Of a DNA stretch of 8,197 nt, positions 1-6,251 are shown piece after piece. Both the position numbers and the translations under genes were made by a program. The stretch is from Pseudomonadota bacterium (GTDB taxonomy: Bacteria > Pseudomonadota > Gammaproteobacteria > Burkholderiales > Rhodocyclaceae). The notes beneath the pieces were generated by a model, which was not told the origin of the DNA, did not search any database, and was given only the letters and a program-made list of their open reading frames with translations. The stretch spans positions 1 through 8,197 of the forward strand of contig JAEWVQ010000378.1 in assembly GCA_023459095.1 (NCBI GenBank). Direction: 5' to 3'. Positions within the stretch are counted from its first letter, which is position 1. Each line of letters starts with the position of its first letter.

Positions 1-1988
1 CGGTGCTGCTCACCGGCCACGCCGCGGAGACGCTGTGCGCGCTGCCGTGGGCGCGCGTGGCGCACGGCGAGGACTGGCCGCGCGCCGAGGCGCTGATCGC
101 GCAGGCGGTGGCGGAGGAGGCGGTGTATTGCGTCGAGTACCGCATCGTCGGCAGCGACGGCGCCGTGCGCTGGGTGCGCGAGCGTGGCGTGGGCTGCCGT
201 CCGCGCGGCGGGCCGCCGTGCATCGAGGCCTACATCGAGGATATCGGCGAGCAGGTTCAGACCCACACCCGGATCGCCGAGGCCGAGCTGCGCTTCCGTA
301 GCATTTTCGACAATTCGGTGCTCGGCATGTATCAAACCTCCGAGGACGGGCACTACCTCGCCGCCAATCAGGCGCTCGCCGACATCTACGGCTATGCCAC
401 GCCCGAGGCGCTGATCGTCGGCCTGTCCGACATCGCCGCGCGGCTCTACGTCGAGCGCGGCCGCCGCGACCAGTTCAAGGCGCTGGTGGATAGCCGCCGG
501 CGCGTGGTGGATTTCGAGTCGGAGGTCTATCGGCGCGACGGCGAGCGCATCTGGATCAGCGAGAACGCGCACGCGGTGCACGCGCCGGATGGCCGCTTCC
601 TGTATTACGAGGGCACGGTCGAGGACATCTCCGAGCGCCGCCGCCATCACGATCAGCTGCGCCATCAGGCCACCCATGATCCGGTCACCGGCCTGCCCAA
701 CCGTTACCTGCTGCAGGAGCGCCTCGACGGCGCGATGGCGGCGGCGCGCCGCCCGGGCGGGCGCCTGCTGGTGGTGTTCATCGATCTCGACAACTTCAAG
801 TTCGTCAATGACAGCATGGGGCATGCCGTCGGCGACCGCCTGCTCGTCGAGGTCGCCTGCCGCCTGCAGGCGAGCGTGCGCGAGACCGACACGCTGGCGC
901 GCTACGGCGGCGACGAGTTCGTGCTGATCTGCGAGTGTCCGCCGACCCCGGGAGAGGCCACCGCGGTGCTCGAGCGCGTGCAGGCCCTGGTGCGCCAGCC
1001 GGTGGCGCTCGACGGCCACGAGCTGCGCGTGAGCTGTTCGATGGGGGTGGCGGTGTATCCGCGCGACGGGCGCGATCTGGAAACCCTGCTGCGCCACGCC
1101 GATGCCGCGATGTACGAGGCCAAGGCCAGCGGCCGCGACCATTTCCGCTATTACGAGGCCGGGCTCAACGTCGCCGCGCAGGAGCGCCTGGCGCTGGAGT
1201 CGGCGCTGCGCCGCGCGCTCGATGCCGGCGAGATCGGCGTGGTTTATCAGCCCAAGGTCGATCGCATGGCGCGCGTGCGCGGCTGCGAGGCGCTGGCGCG
1301 CTGGCACAGCGCCGAGTTCGGCTGGGTGGGGCCGGCGCGCTTCATCGCGCTCGCCGAGGACACCGGCCTGATCGTGCCGCTCACCGAACACGTGCTGCGC
1401 CGCGCCTGCACCGAGGCCGCGGGCTGGCCGGTGCTGGAGGCGGGGGCGCCGGCGGTGGCGGTGAATCTGTCCGCTCGCCATTTCCGCCGCGACCGCCGCC
1501 TCGTCGGCCTGGTGCGCGACGTGCTGCGCGACAGCGGGCTGCAGCCGGCGCGGCTGCAGCTCGAGCTGACCGAGAGCCTGCTCGTCGGCGACGTCGAGGA
1601 GACGGTGGGGGTGCTGGAGCAGCTGAAGGCGCTCGGCGTGACTCTGGCGATCGACGATTTCGGCACCGGCTATTCGTCGCTCGCCTACCTGAAGCGCTTC
1701 CCGGTCGATGTGCTGAAGATCGACCGCAGCTTCGTCGCCGAGTGCGACCGCGGCGAGGACGCGCGCGCGATCCCGAAGGCGATCATCTCGCTCGGCCACA
1801 GCCTCGGCCTCAGCGTCGTCGCCGAAGGCGTGGAGCGGGCGGCGCAGGCCGAGTTCCTGATCGCCGAGGGCTGCGACGAACTGCAGGGCTATCTGTATGC
1901 GCGCCCGCTGCCGCCCGCCGAGTTGCGCGACTTTCTCGGCGCCGGCATGGCGGCGGCTGCGGGCGCCGCGGCCTACTCGGAGTCGTAG
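1..1988 (+). CDS. PAS-GGDEF-EAL cyclic-di-GMP signalling protein, 5' end outside window
   Basis: Bifunctional-type cyclic-di-GMP turnover protein; the frame is open to the left edge, so the N-terminus is missing. Residues are counted from the GTG at base 3. Residues 43-83 look like the end of one PAS/PAC unit (EYRIVGSDGAVRWVRERG...YIEDIGE) and 93-211 are a complete PAS domain ending YYEGTVEDISERR. The GGDEF domain (about 220-384) has an intact GGDEF signature at 302-306 and an RETD inhibitory-site motif (RxxD) at 293-296, five residues before it. The EAL domain (about 393-650) keeps the usual catalytic set: E429 of EALARW, N488 of VNLS, E524 of ELTES, D551-D552 of IDDFGTGYSS, K572 of LKIDRS, E608 of VAEGVE and Q628 of LQGYLYARPL. 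Phosphodiesterase activity is therefore likely; cyclase activity is possible or the GGDEF domain may be a GTP-sensing regulator. No transmembrane segment is seen in the visible part. The PAS units imply control by a ligand or redox cue that cannot be read from sequence. The 3' end overlaps the convergent neighbour by 16 bases. Confidence 0.95.
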   Translation, partial: VLLTGHAAETLCALPWARVAHGEDWPRAEALIAQAVAEEAVYCVEYRIVGSDGAVRWVRERGVGCRPRGGPPCIEAYIEDIGEQVQTHTRIAEAELRFRSIFDNSVLGMYQTSEDGHYLAANQALADIYGYATPEALIVGLSDIAARLYVERGRRDQFKALVDSRRRVVDFESEVYRRDGERIWISENAHAVHAPDGRFLYYEGTVEDISERRRHHDQLRHQATHDPVTGLPNRYLLQERLDGAMAAARRPGGRLLVVFIDLDNFKFVNDSMGHAVGDRLLVEVACRLQASVRETDTLARYGGDEFVLICECPPTPGEATAVLERVQALVRQPVALDGHELRVSCSMGVAVYPRDGRDLETLLRHADAAMYEAKASGRDHFRYYEAGLNVAAQERLALESALRRALDAGEIGVVYQPKVDRMARVRGCEALARWHSAEFGWVGPARFIALAEDTGLIVPLTEHVLRRACTEAAGWPVLEAGAPAVAVNLSARHFRRDRRLVGLVRDVLRDSGLQPARLQLELTESLLVGDVEETVGVLEQLKALGVTLAIDDFGTGYSSLAYLKRFPVDVLKIDRSFVAECDRGEDARAIPKAIISLGHSLGLSVVAEGVERAAQAEFLIAEGCDELQGYLYARPLPPAELRDFLGAGMAAAAGAAAYSES

Positions 1989-3382
1989 CCGAGCAGGCGG
2001 CGCTCGGCAATTAGGCGGGCGGCCGCCTCCGGCACCTCGCGCTCCCAGGGGCCGGGGCCGCGGCGCAGGGCGGCGAGCACGTTGGCGGCGTCGATGTGCA
2101 AATGGGCGGCGTCGTCGGGCTCGATCGCGCGCAGCTTGCCGTTGTCGATCAGGTGGGCGAGCAGGTGGCGCAGGTTGGCGGGAACCTGGACGTTGTCGAG
2201 GGTGATCATCTCGGCCTCGCTGTCGGGGCGCGACGGATACACATAGACGTGGGTGTTGTCCGGGAACAGCTTGCCGAAGGCTTCGAGGATGCCGCCTTCC
2301 AGGCCTTCGTAGTACTTCTCGTCGAACAGCGGCTGGAAGTCGCGCACCGAGAGCACGATGCCGATCGGCTTCTGCGTGTAGCGGCGCAGGTAGGCGCGCA
2401 GCCGGAAGTAGCGCAGGTAGTCGGAGATCATCACCGTGTAGCCCTGCGAGGCGAGCAGGTCGATGCGGGCGAGGAAGTCGGTGCCGTCGATGCGGTCGCC
2501 GCTCACCAGCGAGTTGGTGGTGATCTCGGCGAGCGCGACGACGTCGCCGGCATCGACCGCCTCGAGCTGGCTGAACTGGCGCTGGCCGGCGCGCATCATG
2601 TCGACGTTGACGCAGGTCACCGGCTTGAAGCTGCCGCGCATCACCATCACCGGCTTGCGGTAGAGCAGTTCGCCCGGCACCACGACTTCGCCCGCGGGGT
2701 TGAACACCACCGCGCGCGTCAGCCAGCTGCGGATCAGGTGCAGGTTCATCAGCCGATTCTCGACCTCCTCGAAGTAGGGGCCGGAGAAATGGATCAGGTC
2801 GACCTCGATGCGGTCGGAGCCGAGGCCGTCGGCGAGCCCCTCGACCACCCATTCGGGGTGGTCGTGGTGGAAGAAGGCGCCGTAGATCAGGTTGACGCCG
2901 AGGATGCCGAGGGCTTCGGACTGCAGCGCGTTGTCGTTGTCGAGCATGCGCACGTGCAGCACCACGTCGCTGGGCGCGGCGCCCGGGTGGAGCTGCAGGC
3001 GGATGCCGATCCAGCCGTGGCACTCGTTCTTCTGCTTGAAGCTGCGCGCGGTGACGGTCGCGGCGTAGGCGAAGAAGGTGGTGTTCTTCGGGCGTACGTG
3101 GGCGAGGCGCGCGACCACTTGGTCGAACTCCTTCTCCAGCATCTGCATCAGTCGCGCGCGGCTGACGTAGCGGTCGACGTGGCCGTAGATGTCGTCGCTC
3201 ACCGCCATGTCGTAGGCCGACATGGTCTTGGCGATGGTGCCGGCGGCGGCGCCGACCTGGAAGAAGCGGCGCGCGACCTCCTGGCCGGCGCCGATCTCGA
3301 CGATGGAGCCGTACTTGAATTTGTCGAGATTGAGGGCGAGGGCCTTCTGGTCGGTGGTGAGGCTGGTGTCGCGTTTGCGCAT
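1973..3382 (-). CDS. conserved protein of unknown function, downstream partner of the nitroreductase
   Basis: A 469-residue protein whose function I do not recognise. I recall close full-length relatives beginning RKR-TSLTTDQKALALNLD, with a conserved GSIVEIGAGQEVARRFF stretch (residues 25-41). To my memory some genomes label these 'TonB-dependent receptor' or 'nicotinate-nucleotide adenylyltransferase'. Neither label fits: there is no signal peptide, TonB box, plug or beta-barrel pattern, and no (H/T)xGH nucleotidyltransferase motif. The protein reads as soluble and cytoplasmic. Other notable segments are KNECHGWIGIRLQ (118-130), a His/acid cluster FHHDHPEWVVEGLADGLGSD (171-190) that could bind metal, RKPVMVMRGSFKPVTCVNVDM (242-262) and YYEGLEGGILEAFGKLF (357-373). 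The start is set by an AAGGAG eight bases before the ATG. Its upstream neighbour ends only 12 bases away, so the two are almost certainly cotranscribed. The gene is convergent with, and overlaps by 16 bases, the cyclic-di-GMP gene. Confidence 0.9.
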   Translation of the reverse strand: MRKRDTSLTTDQKALALNLDKFKYGSIVEIGAGQEVARRFFQVGAAAGTIAKTMSAYDMAVSDDIYGHVDRYVSRARLMQMLEKEFDQVVARLAHVRPKNTTFFAYAATVTARSFKQKNECHGWIGIRLQLHPGAAPSDVVLHVRMLDNDNALQSEALGILGVNLIYGAFFHHDHPEWVVEGLADGLGSDRIEVDLIHFSGPYFEEVENRLMNLHLIRSWLTRAVVFNPAGEVVVPGELLYRKPVMVMRGSFKPVTCVNVDMMRAGQRQFSQLEAVDAGDVVALAEITTNSLVSGDRIDGTDFLARIDLLASQGYTVMISDYLRYFRLRAYLRRYTQKPIGIVLSVRDFQPLFDEKYYEGLEGGILEAFGKLFPDNTHVYVYPSRPDSEAEMITLDNVQVPANLRHLLAHLIDNGKLRAIEPDDAAHLHIDAANVLAALRRGPGPWEREVPEAAARLIAERRLLGYDSE

Positions 3383-3390
3383 CGTCGCCG

Positions 3391-3397
3391 CTCCTTA
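3391..3397 (-). promoter_or_regulatory. Shine-Dalgarno fused to the upstream stop codon (TAAGGAG)
   Basis: On the minus strand the nitroreductase stop codon TAA (3395-3397) runs directly into GGAG, giving TAAGGAG, eight bases before the ATG of the next gene at 3382. A ribosome terminating on the nitroreductase would sit on the ribosome-binding site of the downstream gene. This supports the chosen start and suggests translational coupling within a two-gene operon. Confidence 0.8.
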
Positions 3398-4216
3398 CTT
3401 GAGAGCGAAGCCGCGGTTGTGCAGCGCGTCGACCAGACGGTCGCGCCCGGACAGGGTTTCCGGGCCGGCCACGCGCTTGGCCGAGTGCACCGCCCAGGTG
3501 CCGTGCACCTTCATCTGCTGGGCCTCGTAGAAGCGCGCCATCGCGGCGTTGTAGGCGTCGATGCCGGCGTCCTGGGTGTCGAGCGCGTAGGTCTCGTGGT
3601 GCAGCACCACCGATTGCGGCGGGCGGGGCTTGATCGCGGCCGGCTGCGCGGGGTCGGGGGTGCCCATGCACATGCCGAACACCGCGACCACCTTGGGCGG
3701 CAGGCCGAGCAGTTCGGCAACCTTTTCCGGCTGGTTGCGCATGCCGCCGATATAGACCGTGGCGAGCCCGAGCGATTCGGCGGCGGCGACCGCGTTCTGC
3801 GCCGCGAGCGCGGCATCGATGACGCCGACGAGGAACATCTCGAGGTAGTCGAGCGCCGCGCTCGGCCGTCCGTTGTGGGCGGCGAGGCGTTCGAGGCGGG
3901 CGAGGTCGGCGAGCCATACCAGTTGCAGCGGCGCCTCGCGCACGTGGGCCTGGTCGCCGGCGAACCCGGCAAGCGCCGCGCGCCGTGCCGGATCACGCAC
4001 CGCGACCACGCTCCAGGCCTGCAGGTTGGACGAGCTCGATGCCGATTGTGCGGCGGCGACGATGGCGGCGAGCTGCTCGTCGCTGACCGCGTCGGGCAGG
4101 TAGTGGCGCACCGAACGATGGCCGAGCAGATGTTCGATCACCGGCGACCACACCGCGGGTGGGGGCAGGCTGTCGTCGCCGTAACGGGCTTGGAAGAGGT
4201 GCTGGGCAGTGGTCAT
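3395..4216 (-). CDS. NfsA-family FMN-dependent NAD(P)H nitroreductase
   Basis: A 273-residue flavin reductase of the nitroreductase superfamily, closest in style to NfsA/FRP, which use NADPH and FMN to reduce nitro compounds, quinones or flavins in the cytoplasm. The FMN-binding pattern is visible: HRSVRHY at 33-39, SASSSSNLQAWS at 58-69, and the loop YIGGMRNQPEKV at 155-166 followed by FGMCMGTPD (180-188) and KPRPP (196-200). This order matches E. coli NfsA, which is somewhat shorter (about 240 residues). The C-terminal stretch HGTWAVHSAKRV (238-249) matches the family tail. The frame stays open 32 codons further upstream, but that extension is arginine-rich and lacks a ribosome site, while the ATG at 4216 has GGAG five bases before it. 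The gene leads a two-gene operon with the unknown 469-residue protein. The true substrate cannot be told from sequence. Confidence 0.92.
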   Translation of the reverse strand: MTTAQHLFQARYGDDSLPPPAVWSPVIEHLLGHRSVRHYLPDAVSDEQLAAIVAAAQSASSSSNLQAWSVVAVRDPARRAALAGFAGDQAHVREAPLQLVWLADLARLERLAAHNGRPSAALDYLEMFLVGVIDAALAAQNAVAAAESLGLATVYIGGMRNQPEKVAELLGLPPKVVAVFGMCMGTPDPAQPAAIKPRPPQSVVLHHETYALDTQDAGIDAYNAAMARFYEAQQMKVHGTWAVHSAKRVAGPETLSGRDRLVDALHNRGFALK

Positions 4217-4221
4217 GGGGG

Positions 4222-4225
4222 CTCC
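4222..4225 (-). promoter_or_regulatory. ribosome-binding site deciding the nitroreductase start
   Basis: The minus strand reads CACCGGAGCCCCCATG, placing GGAG five bases before the ATG at 4216. No comparable site precedes the further upstream in-frame ATG at 4312, so the shorter protein is preferred. Confidence 0.65.
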
Positions 4226-4272
4226 GGTGAGGGCGCGCGGCCACCGGCGGCGCTCGCGCGCAGAACCGCACA

Positions 4273-4278
4273 AGTATA
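4273..4278 (-). promoter_or_regulatory. candidate -10 box for the nitroreductase operon
   Basis: The minus strand reads TATACT, five of six matches to TATAAT, about 57 bases before the nitroreductase start. No good -35 hexamer lies 16-18 bases upstream (the region is GGCAACGGCAACGC), and there is no TG extension. The box would need an activator or be weak. It is one of the few AT-rich spots in the intergenic region, which is the main support. Confidence 0.35.
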
Positions 4279-4332
4279 CCGGTCTGCGTTGCCGTTGCCG
4301 GTGGCGGCGCAATCGGGCGCGGCGGCAGGTTG

Positions 4333-4361
4333 TTGCATGACGTTTACGTCAACGTCAGAAT
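4333..4361 (+). promoter_or_regulatory. candidate promoter of the acyl-CoA synthetase gene
   Basis: TTGCAT (4333-4338) and CAGAAT (4356-4361) are separated by 17 bases, and the ACGT palindrome fills the spacer. An overlapping TTGTTG at 4330-4335 would give a 20-base spacer, closer to the long spacers of MerR-controlled promoters. Both hexamers are imperfect. Transcription from here would leave a leader of roughly 110 bases before the ATG at 4479. Confidence 0.35.
4338..4357 (+). promoter_or_regulatory. operator-like element: TGACGT-TT-ACGTCA with a third in-phase ACGTCA
   Basis: Bases 4338-4351 form a perfect inverted repeat, TGACGT-TT-ACGTCA, and a second ACGTCA follows immediately at 4352-4357. 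ACGT therefore recurs three times at exactly six-base steps (4340, 4346, 4352). From memory, MerR-family regulators of fatty acid and branched-chain amino acid catabolism in proteobacteria (LiuR group) bind palindromes built from ACGT halves of this sort. An acyl-CoA synthetase as the downstream gene fits that regulon. The identity of the regulator is inferred; no regulator gene is in the window. Confidence 0.5.
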
Positions 4362-4369
4362 GTGCGCGC

Positions 4370-4388
4370 TTCGGGCCGCAGGCCCGAG
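4370..4388 (+). repeat. GC-rich hairpin 1 in the acyl-CoA synthetase leader
   Basis: TTCGGGCC (4370-4377) pairs with GGCCCGAG (4381-4388), including one G-T pair at the base, around a three-base GCA loop. It lies just after the candidate start of transcription. No T-run follows, so it is not a standard terminator on the plus strand; a run of six A follows at 4399-4404. Confidence 0.45.
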
Positions 4389-4398
4389 CGTCGCCTAC

Positions 4399-4427
4399 AA
4401 AAAAGACAGGCCGGCCGCGCGGCCGGC
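4399..4427 (-). terminator. 18-bp perfect palindrome next to an A6 run; possible minus-strand terminator or leader hairpin
   Basis: Bases 4410-4427 are a perfect self-complementary sequence (two halves GCCGGCCGC and GCGGCCGGC) that could fold as a 7-bp stem with a GCGC loop. Read on the minus strand it is followed, five bases later, by TTTTTT (4404-4399), the layout of an intrinsic terminator with a gap. On that strand it would stop antisense transcripts leaving the acyl-CoA synthetase gene before they enter the nitroreductase operon. On the plus strand it would be a hairpin in the leader of the synthetase mRNA, about 50 bases before the start codon. Confidence 0.35.
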
Positions 4428-4478
4428 GCCGACGGTGCGGGGTCCAGGCCCCGCCCAACAAGGGAAAGGAGAATCCCG

Positions 4479-6173
4479 ATGTCCGCCGCAATCCAGTCCT
4501 TCCTTCAGGCGCGTGACTTCCTGCTCGCGAATCGCAGCGACTACGCCACCGCCTACGCCGGCTTCCGCTGGCCGCAGCTCGACGAATTCAACTGGGCGCT
4601 CGATTACTTCGACGTCATGGCCGCCGGCAACGACCAGCCGGCGTTGTGGATCGTCGAGGAAGACGGCCGCGAAGCCCGACTCAGCTTTGCCGAGATGTCG
4701 GCGCGCTCGAACCGCGTCGCCAACTGGCTGCGCGCGCAGGGCGTGCGCCGCGGCGACCGCATCCTGATCATGCTCGGCAACGAAGTGCCGCTGTGGGAAA
4801 CCATGCTCGCCGCGATCAAGCTCGGCGCGGTGGTGATTCCGGCGACCACGCTGCTGACTCCCGAAGACCTCCAGGACCGCCTCGAGCGCGGCCAGGTCCG
4901 CCACGTGGTGATCGGCAAGGCGCACACCGACAAGTTCGCCGAGCTTGCCGGCGCCTACACCCGGGTCTGCGTCGGCGGCAGCATCGACGGCTGGCTGGCG
5001 TTCGAGGACGCCTACGCCGCGTCCGCGGAGTTCGTCGCCGAGGGCGTGACCAAGGCGAACGATCCGCTGCTGCTGTACTTCACCTCGGGCACCACGTCCA
5101 AGCCCAAGCTGGTGCAGCACAGCCACCAGTCCTATCCGGTGGGGCATCTGTCGACGATGTACTGGATCGGCCTGCAGCCGGGCGACCGCCATCTCAACAT
5201 CAGCTCGCCGGGCTGGGCCAAGCACGCATGGAGCTGCTTCTTCGCGCCGTGGAACGCCGGCGCCTGCGTGTTCCTGTACAACTACGGGCGCTTCAACGCG
5301 CCGGCGCTGCTCGACGTGCTGGTGAAGTACGAGATCACCACGATGTGCGCGCCGCCCACGGTGTGGCGCATGATGATCCAGCAGGATCTCGCCGCCTACC
5401 GCACGTCGCTGCGCGAGCTGATCGGCGCGGGCGAACCGCTCAACCCCGAGGTCATCGAGCAGGTGAAGAAGGCCTGGGGCATCACCATCCGCGACGGCTT
5501 CGGCCAGACCGAAACCACCTGCCAGATCGGCAACCCCCCGGGCCAGCCGCTCAAGCCCGGCTCCATGGGGCGCCCGCTCCCCGGCTACAAGGTCGCGTTG
5601 CTCGACGCCGACGGCAATCCGGGGGCCGAAGGCGAGGTGTCGCTGGTGCTGGGCGCGGATCGTCCGGTGGGGCTGATGCTCGGCTACGCCGGCGACGAGG
5701 AGAAGACCGCCGCGGTGATGCGCGACGGCCACTATCGCACCGGTGACGTCGCCAGCATCGACGAGGACGGCTACATCACCTACGTCGGCCGCGCCGACGA
5801 CGTGTTCAAGGCGTCCGACTACCGCATCAGCCCGTTCGAACTGGAGAGCGTGCTGATCGAGCATCCGGCGGTGGCCGAAGCCGCGGTGGTGCCGAGTCCC
5901 GATCCGCTGCGTCTGGCGGTGCCCAAGGCCTACGTGATCCTGGCCCCGGGCCATGAGGCCGGCCGCGAGCTGGCGAAGGACATTCTCGCCTTCACCCGCG
6001 AAAAGCTCGCGCCGTACAAGCGCATCCGCCGCCTGGAGTTTTCCGATCTGCCGAAGACGATCTCGGGCAAGATTCGCCGCGTCGAGCTGCGCAAGTCGGA
6101 GGAAGGGCGGGCTGCGGGCGAGCGCGGCGCACTCGAGTTCTTCGAGGACGATTTCCCCGAACTCAAGGGCTGA
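4479..6173 (+). CDS. AMP-forming acyl-CoA synthetase (ANL superfamily, medium-chain/acetyl type)
   Basis: A 564-residue adenylate-forming enzyme that activates a carboxylic acid with ATP to an acyl-AMP and transfers it to coenzyme A, feeding beta-oxidation or aromatic/organic acid breakdown. Signature motifs occur in the expected order: phosphate loop TSGTTSKPK (202-210), APPTVWRMM (291-299), GAGEPLNPEV (316-325), DGFGQTETT (339-347), YRTGDVASIDEDGYI (419-433), GRADDVFKASDYRISPFELE (437-456) and PKTISGKIRR (525-534), with the catalytic lysine at 531. The loop has Ser where many ANL enzymes have Gly (TSGTTSKPK), a change seen in several acyl-CoA synthetase subgroups. The layout resembles ACSM-type medium-chain enzymes more than long-chain FadD, but chain length cannot be fixed. 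No signal or membrane segment is seen. AAAGGAG (4465-4471) seven bases before the ATG decides the start. Control by the ACGT palindrome upstream is likely. Confidence 0.93.
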   Translation: MSAAIQSFLQARDFLLANRSDYATAYAGFRWPQLDEFNWALDYFDVMAAGNDQPALWIVEEDGREARLSFAEMSARSNRVANWLRAQGVRRGDRILIMLGNEVPLWETMLAAIKLGAVVIPATTLLTPEDLQDRLERGQVRHVVIGKAHTDKFAELAGAYTRVCVGGSIDGWLAFEDAYAASAEFVAEGVTKANDPLLLYFTSGTTSKPKLVQHSHQSYPVGHLSTMYWIGLQPGDRHLNISSPGWAKHAWSCFFAPWNAGACVFLYNYGRFNAPALLDVLVKYEITTMCAPPTVWRMMIQQDLAAYRTSLRELIGAGEPLNPEVIEQVKKAWGITIRDGFGQTETTCQIGNPPGQPLKPGSMGRPLPGYKVALLDADGNPGAEGEVSLVLGADRPVGLMLGYAGDEEKTAAVMRDGHYRTGDVASIDEDGYITYVGRADDVFKASDYRISPFELESVLIEHPAVAEAAVVPSPDPLRLAVPKAYVILAPGHEAGRELAKDILAFTREKLAPYKRIRRLEFSDLPKTISGKIRRVELRKSEEGRAAGERGALEFFEDDFPELKG

Positions 6174-6190
6174 GCCCGTTCCGGGGCGGA

Positions 6191-6217
6191 CGCGGCGGCG
6201 CGATCAGCGCCGCCGCG
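6191..6217 (+). repeat. 11-bp perfect hairpin between the acyl-CoA synthetase and FMN-protein genes
   Basis: CGCGGCGGCGC (6191-6201) is perfectly complementary to GCGCCGCCGCG (6207-6217) around a GATCA loop. It lies 17 bases after the synthetase stop codon and is followed by CTTACAA, not a T-run. It may act as a weak or factor-assisted terminator, or protect the 3' end of the synthetase mRNA. Confidence 0.5.
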
Positions 6218-6219
6218 CT

Positions 6220-6225
6220 TACAAT
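6220..6225 (+). promoter_or_regulatory. candidate -10 box (TACAAT) for the FMN-binding protein gene
   Basis: TACAAT matches TATAAT at five of six positions and sits 26 bases before the ATG at 6252. The ten bases TACAATCCGC are identical to the -10 region of the ffs promoter in this window. No good -35 is present because the hairpin occupies that position, so this may be weak or may simply be shared sequence style. Confidence 0.4.
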
Positions 6226-6251
6226 CCGCAGATTCCCTGTCTGGAACTGCG

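Noticed and set aside
935..2014. A 359-codon plus-strand frame inside the cyclic-di-GMP gene
   Set aside because: Arginine/alanine/glycine-rich out-of-frame translation of the EAL region with no ribosome site.
1973..3382. The labels TonB-dependent receptor or nicotinate-nucleotide adenylyltransferase
   Set aside because: No signal peptide, TonB box or barrel pattern, and no (H/T)xGH or related nucleotidyltransferase motif is visible.
4217..4312. A 32-residue N-terminal extension of the nitroreductase
   Set aside because: The extension is arginine-rich, absent from the family pattern and lacks a ribosome site, while GGAG precedes the ATG at 4216.
4362..4478. A 39-residue N-terminal extension of the acyl-CoA synthetase
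   Set aside because: The strong AAAGGAG before the ATG at 4479 and the arginine-rich sequence of the extension argue for the shorter protein.
2096..4516. An 806-codon open frame on the plus strand
   Set aside because: It lies opposite two well-supported minus-strand genes, its translation is a low-complexity mix of V, A, H, D and E typical of antisense frames in GC-rich DNA, and it matches no family.
4395..5954. A 519-codon open frame on the minus strand
   Set aside because: It is the antisense shadow of the acyl-CoA synthetase, whose motifs are unmistakable.
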